A stretch of 64,000 bases of DNA from assembly GCF_001039355.2 (NCBI RefSeq), contig NW_019775969.1, positions 383,249 through 447,248 of the forward strand. Direction: 5' to 3'. The stretch comes from Lingula anatina (taxonomy: Eukaryota > Brachiopoda > Lingulata > Lingulida > Lingulidae). The stretch's first letter is position 1. Each line of letters opens with the position of its first letter. The notes below the pieces were generated by a model. The model had not been told where the DNA came from, did no database searches, and was given only the letters and a program-made list of their open reading frames with translations. This document shows, piece after piece, positions 55,301 to 64,000 of this stretch. The position numbers were made by a program, and so were the translations under genes.

Positions 55301-56199
55301 GTAAACAAAGATTGCTAGACAAGGCAAACACAACTGTGCATTGGGATGTAATGGCCGGGTGAATATATACCTGTACAAGTGAGAATGTTATATCAAGGAA
55401 ATACCTATAAATATAGTATTGCTAGACCAGCTTCACACATGCCTGTCTATTAAGATAATATAATAAGTTTATTTGAAATCAAAGCAACCAAAAGGTTGAA
55501 GTTATACAAATCAAAGTGAACATCAACTTGTACAAGTCTGAATACTAGACCAGGTAAACACATACCTGTACAGGAAGGGATGCTGGACCAGGTACCAGAT
55601 GCTGAGCAGAGAATGCTGCCATCTGAGGCAGACAAGGTGTGTCCTGTGTCACATATCACCTGTGTCTGAGAGCCTGGAGTAAACCCCCCAGGGATCTTGA
55701 GCACCCGCCCATTTTTTACCAAAGGAACTGGGCACTTGGCTGCAATTCGAACAGGAGATTCTAGAATTTATTCCACCATAAGCTCGTCTACATGGAGCTG
55801 TGTCTTATTATATTAAATTTATTCTTCACATAGAAAAAGTTTGTCTCCAATTTTTAGAATATTCTTACAAATTTCAACTCAACAACTCCTGTCAAATTTT
55901 TTTAAAAATAAGCAAAATCACAATAAAAACAACTATTTAAAATCAAAAACAAATACAATTGTACATAACGTCATTTACTGAAGTAAATACAAATTCCTTA
56001 CTATTAGTACAAATTGGCATATCAGGTGGATTCCACCGTCCATTGCTGGTGCACAACATACTGGAGTAGCCCACTAATGTGTAGCCCTGTTTACATTGAA
56101 ATGAAATAGAAGAGAGGAAAGGGTGGTACTCCTGCCCAGACTGGTACACTGGCAGTCTCTGTCCATTCACCAATTCCCCTGGGTCACGGCAAGGTGAAC
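52344..56199 (-). CDS. Sushi-domain type I membrane protein, 5' end missing (SUSD4/SUSD6-like)
   Basis: Seven exons in transcription order: 56199-56002, 55760-55566 (or starting 55739), 55261-55073, 54648-54412, 54072-53875, 53417-52743, 52444-52344. All introns are phase 1. The first five exons each encode one sushi/CCP domain with the four-Cys and Trp pattern; the fifth has an extra Cys pair. The sixth encodes a short stalk, one membrane span (AVVIATSGSVLGILVLILIA), a basic stop-transfer KRRK and a long Ser/Thr-rich cytoplasmic tail with PPPPSY and LPTY motifs. The last exon adds an acidic end. About 596 residues are visible. The signal-peptide exon is not in the sequence and probably lies in the gap at 56424. 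PPxY and LPxY motifs bind NEDD4-type WW domains in SUSD4. That name is an inference from architecture, not an alignment. Confidence 0.85.
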
Positions 56200-56396
56200 C
56201 TGACAAAATTGATAATTCCAAAGTCTTTATCTTGATATGTGCTCTCCAATCTTACATTTTGAGTAGTGCCAAGAGTATTTATTTTAAACTTGAATAAAAA
56301 CACAATAACCATTTTTTATAAATTTGAAGATTAATAAGGGCATAGTTCTTTCTACAAGATAGCAATGAATATCCACTGCATATTCTCAATGATAAC

Positions 56397-56425
56397 TTAA
56401 CCCCATAGAGCCCGTCACCGCATNT
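56397..56425 (+). mobile_element. Left end of a second piggyBac-like element, cut by a gap
   Basis: TTAA (56397-56400) is followed by CCCCATAGAGCCCGTCACCG and CAT, 23 bases identical to the left end of the element at 58827. The N at 56424 then interrupts it. No matching right end (CTATGGGGTTAA) is seen before UBR7, so most of this copy is missing from the assembly. Confidence 0.75.
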
Positions 56426-56811
56426 TGGGGAGTTTTACTTCCTCGCATTTTGGGGAGTTTTACTTCCAGTAACAAGATTATTGTAGTCATCACTCTTATG
56501 ACATAAAACAGTATAACAGGGGTTTTACGTATTTATCCCATGTGTGCTTATCAGGATTCAGGGTATTATTTTGGGAAATATCATAAGACATACTTGTAAC
56601 TCATTACAGTAATTGACCAGTGTTTTGTGTACTCTGCTTGGTATGAGAAGAATGATTTATAAGAAAATTTGTACTTATGATAACTGATAGTGGTAAAGGG
56701 CATTATAACACTGCGTATTGAACTTATATCTTGAAGTCTTAACATCTATAATATCAGTTCAGCTTGTGCTGTATTATATTAACAGAAATAAGGTTTCTTG
56801 CTGTGTTTCAG
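56426..56811. other. Post-gap sequence before the first visible UBR7 exon
   Basis: No coding exon is seen. Just after the N, a block containing TTGGGGAGTTTTACTTCC occurs twice in tandem. The rest reads as UBR7 intron leading to the acceptor at 56811. Confidence 0.5.
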
Positions 56812-58834
56812 GTAGAGGATGAGATGATTCAGTGTGTCATCTGTGAGGACTGGTATCATGGAAGAGTAAGTCTTTCACATTTTCTCTGTAGTGGAATAAC
56901 CTGGCAAGAATCAAATACACAAATTCATGGTCATTCATTCATTCAGAATGGTTACATCTTGGTTTTCTTTAAAATCACAAGGTCACCTTGTATACCTCAC
57001 ATAATATGCTCCTGTCCCTCTCCAGCCTCTCTCATTTAAGTATGTTGTCTCCATTTTCAGCACCTGGGCACTCCTCCGCCTCAGAACCAAGATTTCATGG
57101 AGATGATTTGTGACGGATGTATGAAGAAATGTGACTTCTTGTGGCCATATGCTGTACATAGTGTTGGTAAGGCACCAGTGCTTGGGAAACCAAATATTGT
57201 ATTTTCATTTCTGAACAATACTATTTGAAGATTTGATGAAGAGTAGGTATTTAACTTCAGTAGAACATGGCTGATTATGGATTAATATTGATAACAGTAT
57301 TTGTGCATGTTTAGTTGTTCATTAAAAGATGTATTTCACTATTTCAGAAATCACACAGATTGAAAAAGCTGACACATCAGTTGGTGTAGATGTGGAGACA
57401 GTTCAAGCTGGCAGCACAGATACTGACACTATTGGAACCAAATCAGAATGCCAGAAAACTGATGCCACAGGGTCAGAAAGTCAGACATCTGAGAGAAAAG
57501 AGTCAGAAAACCAGACAGCTGAAGCTATAAAGCCACTTTCACAAGAACACACAAATGTCGAAGCTAAAATTGAACAGAAAAATGGGCAGTGTTCAGCCAA
57601 CCTGTCTGAGTCTTCTTCTTTGTGTAAACTCCAGGAGTTGCGACAGAGAGACATTCCACGCACTGCCTCTGGTGCCACCTACTGGCCAAATGGTTGGAGG
57701 GCCAAACTGTGTCTTTGTAATGATTGCATAGTGAGTTCTCACTTATCACAATTGTACTTCTAAAACAGCCAAAAAACAAAGGAGTCGACAGCAGTGGTTG
57801 TTTCACCAGTTTGGATCCATTTTGATTTATATTTAGAATGAAATGGAAGGCTAGGACTTGAGCTTTTTCTATGGAATTTTGGTTTCCATGACTTTTAATT
57901 CAGTTGTGAAACTTCTGGTAATTCCTGAGAATGTTTCTAGATTTATCACCACAATAAATGTTATCACATTTTTTCAAAGGCCCAGGTTCATGTTTAAAGA
58001 CTTGAGATTTTCACTAATTTTGTCCCAAATTCTGCTTGCATTAGTTAGCTTATTATTAATATGAACATAAGGTTGGTCATTTTCAGATGAGTTTTTAGAT
58101 TGATTTATTTTCAAATTGTAGTTTTTTGTTTTTTTTTGTATGTGTGTAGAATTTCAGAACCTATTTCAATGTAATATTAGATTTTTGCTAAAATTGAAGA
58201 TCAGCTGTAGAATATACTTTGGTATATACTTTCATTAAACACATTAAAAAGTTATATGTTGCAGTTAAATTGTCACTTAGGATAAAAATTTTCTATAATC
58301 TGAGACCATTTATGAAATTATGTTATTACTTTCAGAAACTGTATGAAGAAAAACAAGTGCCATTTCTCCCAGATGAAGGAGACACTGTACATGCGTATGA
58401 AGAAAGGGGGCGCGGGAAGGAGCCCGGTCAGTCCCAGTATGACCGTGGCTTGAATGTACTGTCCAGTATGGGTAGAATACAGCAAGTGGAGGTCCTAAGA
58501 GGTAACTGACCTGGTGGAAAAGAGGAGGGAAGGGAGGGGTATTAGTTTCTTTGTTTTGTTTTACAACTTCAGTATGGTAATTTATTAAAGATGAAGATTT
58601 GCAGGAATTTGTCCATATGATCATAAATAGTGGGACACAGTGATGATCATTTTCATAACTGATTATAGATACATAAGGTTTATAATATTTTATTTTATAG
58701 GATACAATGACATGAAAGAAGAGCTGACAGATTACTTGAAGAAATTTGCAGATAATGGAAAGGTAAGAAAACATGATTTGGCTGAATTCCTGCTTGACCA
58801 TAAGGCAGCACTGAAGTGGGTCTTAACCCCATAG
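56812..58834 (+). CDS. UBR7: UBR7, 3' part only; ends inside a transposon
   Basis: UBR7 is a UBR-box and PHD-type E3 ubiquitin ligase candidate linked to histone H2B ubiquitination. Exons: 56812-56865, 57061-57166, 57348-57730, 58336-58501, 58701-58834. Phases agree, giving 280 codons. Visible parts are the second half of the PHD finger (DEMIQCVICEDWYHGR, HLGTPPP, ICDGCMKKCDFLW), a Ser/Thr/Glu-rich linker, then the conserved C-terminal block (ATYWPNGWRAKLCLCNDC, LSSMGRIQQVEVL, GYNDMKEELTDYLKKFADNG, VRKHDLAEFLLD). The UBR box and the start of the PHD are absent, most likely in the gap at 56424. The last codons TTA ACC CCA TAG come from the target site and terminal repeat of a piggyBac-like insertion, so the native C-terminus has been replaced. 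Confidence 0.9.
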
Positions 58835-59011
58835 AGCCCGTCACCGCATATGTGCGGTTCAATTATCGCTTACCCCAAACGCCCAGAACTGCATATGTGC
58901 GTATCTTGGAAAGATCGTCTTCTATACTCTTTTGTATCGTGAGTCATAAAATGATATATAGTTTAACATCCGGGTATGTTTCTTGTCTCTCATTGCCACC
59001 ATTTTTAAAGG

Positions 59012-59430
59012 CGATAGAAATATATATGAGCGAGAAAACGGCGATTTTCAAGACTTAGGTGGAGAAAGTAAAATCAAGATGGCGGCTCCTCGCTACGGTA
59101 GGGACCTGCGAAGGGATACTGTTATTGAAATAACTGAAAACCCGGACTTTGATGAGAAGTTTTCGTGTGACAGTGACATAGACAGTGACGATGATATTCA
59201 TTTATTTATGATGTAAAGGACGATAGAAATATATATGAGCGAGAAATCGGCTATTTCCTAGACGTAGCTGAAGAAAGTAAAATCAAAATGGCGACTTCTC
59301 ACTACGGAAGAGGCCTGCGAATGGATACTGTTATTGAAATGATTGAAAACTACGACACTGATCAGGTGTTTTCGAGTGACAATGATATAGACAGAGGGGA
59401 AGATATCCCTTTATTCATGATAAAAGTTTT
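59012..59430 (+). repeat. Two-copy 209-bp tandem repeat inside the piggyBac-like element
   Basis: Units start with CGATAGAAATATATATGAGC at 59012 and 59221. Both contain an AAGATGGCGGC-like block (a YY1-type site in the first) and an ATG frame. The two units have diverged clearly, so the duplication is older than the insertion or has decayed. Confidence 0.8.
59079..59216 (+). pseudogene. Acidic micro-ORF, possible piggyBac transposase N-terminal remnant
   Basis: The 45-residue frame begins MAAPRYGRDLRRDTVIE and ends in an Asp/Ser-rich stretch (DSDIDSDDD) before TAA. piggyBac transposases often start with an acidic Asp/Ser-rich region. The diverged second repeat unit carries a similar frame from about 59288. 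No catalytic part follows. The assignment is inference. Confidence 0.4.
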
Positions 59431-59953
59431 TAAGATGTTTTTGCCATAGATGGTGTTAAAAATTGACTTCTATTCAGCTCTGGCCACGATGTTCAGGTGA
59501 GCTGAAAAGCTGGCTCAAGTATAGGTATACCTGGTAGCAAAACGAGCATAACTTGGAAATTAATGAAGATAACTTGCTGAAATTTCCTGGATTGAAAGTT
59601 ACTATAATTGACATCATCTTTGTGAATTTTCAGGCAAATTTATGGAGAAATAAAAAATTGATGTGCATAAGATAAATCAACTTTGTTTTATTTCACCCAT
59701 TATCAAATGAAAATGTAGTTTTTAACCGGTCATAATTCTTTGTACAGCACGTTGAATTTAAATGTAATTCTATTTTTATTTAGCTTGAAATGTTGGCTTT
59801 TTAAAAATGTGTACTTTGTATGGGTAATAAAGGCAAACAAATAAATTATGGCCAATTTACTGAAGTGACCTGGCTTTTCAAGGCTAGCTCACAGAATTAA
59901 TTGGGCACAGCAGAACTTTATGGGTCAGCATTAACTGGGTCCTATGGGGTTAA

Positions 59954-62354
59954 TAACAAGATGTTCACTTTCTAGTAACATTACTTACTGGTTACAGAGG
60001 CCAAAGTGGTGCCAACAGTGGTAGGAGATGACAGCACCATTTGAACATATGGAAACACGGTTGCCAGAACCGTTACCACAATTACAGTATAGTCCATGGT
60101 ATTGCACTCTCCTATCCTCTGGTTATTACTAGGGAGGCAAGCTCTGCCACTGTTGTACTGCTCTTGGGATTGCCTAGGTATGGTCTTTCCTGGTTTTGCT
60201 GTTGCTTATTTTGAAGTGATCTTCCTACAATGGTTTTGTGGTGTCTGTTTAGAGTGGCACTTAATTTGTCTCATCTACAGGCAATTCAGCAGAGGGCACT
60301 GTTTTATCACAAAAATTATGTGACTCACAATTGGTTTGATTAATATATTATGCTGTCCTTTTTGGCACTGAAAAAAGAACAATCATGACCTGTAAAATAT
60401 TTACAGATGTGATGAAAGAGTTTAATCACTAAAGTAATTTTTTTTAAAAATAATTTTTTAAATAAATCAATTAATTAATAATTTCAGATTGACCATAAAT
60501 CTCTCTAAAGTAATTAGTCAGTATATGAGACTAGATAATAAGTCAGTATATAAAACTAGATGACTGTAAAAATATGGACAAACATTTCAGCATACAATGG
60601 TTAGATAAATAATGCTTTAAAACATAGATGATGGCCTACCTAATGAATTATTATAACCTGTCCCTGACCTACTACAATAACACTAGCACAGTCAGAAACA
60701 CACATGATATATTTAACTCTATCACATACACACTGAAACCTTGAGGTCAACTCAGACAAAACAGATCAATGCCTTTTTACACCAAGGACGTGAACAACCA
60801 ATCACATTTCACCAGCAGCGTGAGAATACCAACACTCTAGTGTTATTACATAATGCAGATGAGCTGCAGTCATGACAAGTATAAACTTGCTACAACTGGC
60901 ATGCAAGTTTTGAAATTGGAATGATTCCAATTATACCTCGACACAAATCCAATGTGTGTAAAATGTTCTTTCTTCCCCTACAATCTGTGGAAACTAAATT
61001 CAGTTGAATATCAGGTATTTGAAGGTATACAGAGGCACTTTTGAGAATGTCTCAAAGTCTTATTTTCCATGTCTACATATTCTGCAAATCTACTTATCTT
61101 TCACAATTCAGAACATTAAAAAAACTTGAATAAAGTACCCTTTGTTGCATTTCCTTCTGAAATGTACTGGAAGACTGGGCAGCCTAAATGTCATAAAAAA
61201 TAGCAAAATAAACACTGCAATATTGCCATTTAGGTCTGAGCAATTATCTTGCTGTTGTACTTTACATTGGTTACTATGATTGTGGATTAAACTAGTCTAA
61301 CTGCTGGGTGGGGAATACTGCCAGCAGCACGGAATAATTCATAACAGCATTTCAAGGCGAAGCAGGAATAATTCTACGAAAACAAATAAAAAAATGACTA
61401 TGAAAAATAAATAAGAAATGCCTCGCCATCGAAGAAGGGTAAAAAGTTTGTAAAATACAGTCGTTTTGCCATCTTTGTTTGTTACAGAAAAGAAACAACA
61501 TTCTTCTTGTTTTACTTCGTTTGCGAGACCCATCTAACATTCGAGAACACTGTTTTCGTGATTCAGAGCATTTCACGATTTTGAAATTCTTCAAAAGATT
61601 CCATAAGGATTAAACATAGAGTTAGTTAGTTTGTTTTCAAAGTGTATTGCTTCTGGAACAAGTAAACAACCAAGACATACCTACCAATTTCACATTAACC
61701 TTCACGACGCCATTTTCGCACAATTTTTGGCCGGAAGAAATATACGCATGCGCATTGTCCTGTTTAAAAGCATGACTTTATTAGCCGACGAACTTCCACA
61801 AAAGGTGAAATATGTGGGATTTTGACTTAAAAAATACTGATGTTAAAATATAGTAATCCAGTAGTTTTTATGATGATAATTCGTGAAGCACTAGATCTAA
61901 GAGATAACAACTGAGCTTTCTTAAATCAGATTTTTGGTTAATTAATAGAGGGTGAGAATTCAACAATCAATTTCATTGACATTACGATAACCGACGTACT
62001 GGTATATATTCATGCCTACCTACTTACTACTAGTTCTGGTATTGCTAGTGTCACTGCTAGTGTTGCTGCCTGCACTACGCCATACCAGTTGTCTAAAACC
62101 AATGCTAAGAAGTGTACCCTTAACAGGGAATCACGTTCTGTTAGCATCACTGACCACGACTACAGTGTACTGTATGTTGAGAGTAGACAGAGCTGGTTGT
62201 AGGGGAGGTGAGCAGTAACCTTGGAAACTGAGGATGAGCAAAATTTACTTTTACACTTTTTTCTAGGCTGCCCACTGCAGAGGGCTGGACAGAAGAACCC
62301 TGAGTGGTAGGTGAGTGTACACATTTTGTCCTTTTTGCATGTAAAGACAAGAAG
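59954..62354. other. Downstream of UBR7; no gene recognised
   Basis: No recognised coding exon. Minus-strand open frames at about 61339-61594 and a Leu/Val-rich frame at 62012-62218 lack any motif I can name. A promoter-like cluster lies near 61700-61765. Confidence 0.45.
61700..61765. promoter_or_regulatory. Promoter-like cluster of YY1, ETS and NRF1-type motifs
   Basis: In about 65 bases there are GACGCCATTTTCG (a YY1-like core on the minus strand), GGCCGGAAG (ETS/GABP-like) and ACGCATGCGCAT (NRF1-like). This combination is typical of TATA-less housekeeping promoters. On the minus side a strong donor-like GTAGGTATG lies about 40 bases away (near 61676-61685). No coding exon could be attached. 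Confidence 0.35.
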
Positions 62355-62356
62355 TA

Positions 62357-62829
62357 CAGGGTGACACACAAATATGAAACAAAACATGATACACNGACAT
62401 TTATAGTTGAGGCATATTTTCGGTTGAAGTCTATCCACGCAGCTCAATTGCAATTCAAAGAACGGTTCAGATGTCGAGAATTTCCTGTCTACTCAATGAT
62501 CTACAGATGGGTCACCAAGTTCAGAACCCATGGGACTGTGCATAACCTCAATTGTAAAGACACTAACAGACAATCACACTCTGGACGACCGAAATCATCA
62601 AGGACACCACACAACATTGGTGCAGTTAGAGACTCTGTTGTCTGCAGCCCAAGCAACTATAAATGTCTTTTCCTCAGTAGTCTATGGCATCTCGAAGGTC
62701 GAATTTGGTAGACTCTTAGAACATTAATTTTTCTTGATATATCTGAAAAATAAAAGGAATTGATTATTTATTTCAAAAGTTATTCAAGTTTAGGTGATGA
62801 CCGTTTTTTTTTTTTTTTGTGTCACCCTG
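62357..62829 (+). mobile_element. Mariner-like non-autonomous element
   Basis: The inverted ends are CAGGGTGACACA and its complement TGTGTCACCCTG, flanked by TA (62355-62356 and 62830-62831). At 473 bp it is far shorter than a full element and carries only an N-terminal transposase piece. An assembly N lies inside at 62395. Confidence 0.8.
62364..62711 (+). pseudogene. N-terminal fragment of a mariner/Tc1-type transposase
   Basis: The frame shows the helix-turn-helix region (FIVEAYFRLKSIHAAQLQF, then IYRWVTKFRTHGTVHNLN), a basic linker with SGRPKSSRTPHNIGAVRDSV, and then loses similarity after SPSNY. The catalytic DDE/D domain is absent, and one codon contains the N at 62395. The fragment is non-functional. 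Confidence 0.7.
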
Positions 62830-63129
62830 TACATTCAGAACAATATGTGCCCAGAGCAGGGAATTATACCGATATAATTCCCTGCTTAGAGTGACTAAAC
62901 ATTTTGACTTTCTTCTTCCCAAATGTGCTCATAAATATGGCCCAGGTACTAAGCTGTTGGATGCCCTGATTTTAGTGGTTTATATTCTCACTTCACTAGC
63001 ACAGTGGCACTGTTCTGTCCATGTCTACCACACTGGACATTTTCTCACCATGTATCATTCAAAAGGATTTTGAAGATTGCTAACTGGATTTTGGTAGCAG
63101 TGAGTAATTGCCATTCACGAGTGCTTTTT

Positions 63130-63383
63130 AGGCTTCGTTCACATGAAAAATCTATTTTCTAAAAATCTATAAATCTATTTGCGGTATCTTGTGATCACGG
63201 TCTGTGCCCTGAATACCCCGCGGCGTAATTACTGGCAGCGCCGAGAATTAATTACAGCTTTGGAAGTAACTGGCTCACGCTGCCCGTAATTACGCCATGG
63301 GGTATTTTCAGGGCACAGACCGTGATCACAAGATACCGCAAATAGATTTATAGATGTTTAGAAAATAGATTTTTCATTCCCTT
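63130..63383. mobile_element. Second copy of the intron-1 foldback MITE
   Basis: It starts AGGCTTCGTTCACATGAAAA and shares GCGGTATCTTGTGATCACGG and TAATTACTGGCAGCG with the copy at 15632. The arms are inverted, but the inner part is shorter and the right tip is truncated (about ten bases missing before the final CCTTA). Confidence 0.8.
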
Positions 63384-63700
63384 AACTTGTTTAGAGAACA
63401 TCTCCAGTGAGGTAAAGAGATGTACCTGGTAAGTTACTTTCATTTGGTTTGACAAAAGTGATAGGTTGTTTAATGAGTAATTTTGTTTTATTGTTTTTAA
63501 TTTATTATTAATTTATTATTTATTATATTATTATTTTTTCTTAGAGGGGAATTTCAAATCCACAATTCAGGCAGTTTTAGAGCATAAAAATAACCAGTAC
63601 CTAAAACAAAACAAAGCAGTACCCAATGCATTTTTTCCATGAGAAAAAAAGGGGTGCCAAAAAATTATTTATTATAACTTAACTTTGGCTATTTAATCAG

Positions 63701-63702
<2 letters not shown>

Positions 63703-63756
<54 letters not shown>
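63703..63756. repeat. TA microsatellite, left of MITE
   Basis: Uninterrupted TA run. Together with 63932-63964 it was probably one repeat before the element at 63757 inserted. Confidence 0.95.
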
Positions 63757-63758
<2 letters not shown>

Positions 63759-63928
63759 GGGGTAGCGCTAACACTCTCCAATTTAGCCAAATGCTAAAAC
63801 TTTCTTAAATTGGCTAAAGAAAAAGGGCTTGATTTGACTTGTTTTAGTCAAATTATAACCATTTTGATAACAAATTGACAAAAAAGAAGTGATTTGGCTA
63901 AGCGATAAAAATTGCTAGCGCTACCCCA

Positions 63929-63929
<1 letters not shown>
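63757..63929. mobile_element. 173-bp MITE inserted in a TA repeat
   Basis: The ends CTGGGGTAGCGCTA and TAGCGCTACCCCAG are a perfect 14-bp inverted pair. Weaker inverted similarity continues inward (TTAGCCAAAT versus ATTTGGCTAA). TA repeats lie on both sides, consistent with TA-target insertion. It has no coding capacity. Confidence 0.8.

Positions 63930-63931
<2 letters not shown>

Positions 63932-63964
<33 letters not shown>
63932..63964. repeat. TA microsatellite, right of MITE
   Basis: Continuation of the TA run beyond the inserted MITE. Confidence 0.95.
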
Positions 63965-63967
<3 letters not shown>

Positions 63968-64000
63968 GACTTATATGCAAAATAGACTGTCGAGAGCCTA

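Larger units (their letters stand above)
58827..59949 (+). mobile_element. piggyBac-like non-autonomous element at the UBR7 3' end
   Basis: The element is 1123 bp, flanked by TTAA on both sides (58823-58826, 59950-59953), the piggyBac target signature. The terminal inverted repeats share CCCCATAG, two mismatched bases, then CCC. The left subterminal region repeats GCATATGTGCG (near 58846 and 58891). An internal tandem duplication carries short acidic frames that resemble a piggyBac transposase N-terminus. No DDD catalytic domain is present, so it needs a helper. AATAAA hexamers at 59649, 59826 and 59840 could end the host transcript. Confidence 0.8.

Noticed and set aside
55740-55760. Alternative acceptor (55739) for the second sushi exon
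   Set aside because: Both acceptors are in frame and differ by seven residues before the first Cys. I could not decide, so I kept the longer form and noted the other.
1-64000. tRNA, rRNA or other structural RNA genes
   Set aside because: I found no convincing A/B box pairs, cloverleaf or ribosomal RNA signature on reading both strands, though a covariance search could find more.

Overview
The window is nuclear DNA from a metazoan. Genes are split by GT-AG introns, the DNA is AT-rich, and it carries many microsatellites and small DNA transposons. The encoded families (tolloid, TM9SF3, a sushi-domain receptor, UBR7) are all present in bilaterians. Local enrichment of TAGGCCTA and TACATGTA palindromes and the transposon types suggest a marine invertebrate such as an ambulacrarian or lophotrochozoan. 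I cannot fix the species from sequence alone.

Layout: 1-13370 is repeat-rich and nearly gene-free. It has one possible 5' exon on the minus strand (6043-6223), an internally deleted Tc1-like element (9597-10498), a block of GCAACC/GCGACC motifs (about 9309-12295) and three 362-bp tandem repeats (12307-13370). From 13400 the DNA becomes more GC-rich and leads into a TATA/CCAAT promoter and a complete 19-exon tolloid/BMP1-type metalloprotease gene (14756-38256, +). Convergent to it is a complete 15-exon TM9SF3 gene (48908-41286, -). Next comes the 3' part of a gene for a membrane protein with five sushi domains (56199-52344, -). Facing away from it is the 3' part of UBR7 (56812-58834, +), whose stop codon lies in the end of a piggyBac-like TTAA element (58827-59949). 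The last 4 kb holds a mariner-like remnant, a foldback MITE and a small MITE inside a TA repeat.

Functionally, tolloid is a secreted protease of the BMP/chordin and matrix-maturation pathway. TM9SF3 is a Golgi nine-pass membrane protein. The sushi protein has a cytoplasmic tail with PPxY-type motifs, and UBR7 is a UBR-box/PHD protein. They do not form one pathway. From memory, the adjacency of tolloid and TM9SF3 matches human 10q24 (TLL2 next to TM9SF3), which suggests old microsynteny.

Single N characters at 3720, 49586, 56424 and 62395 mark assembly gaps. The first two are flanked by near-identical duplicated sequence. The gap at 56424 probably hides the 5' ends of both the sushi gene and UBR7.
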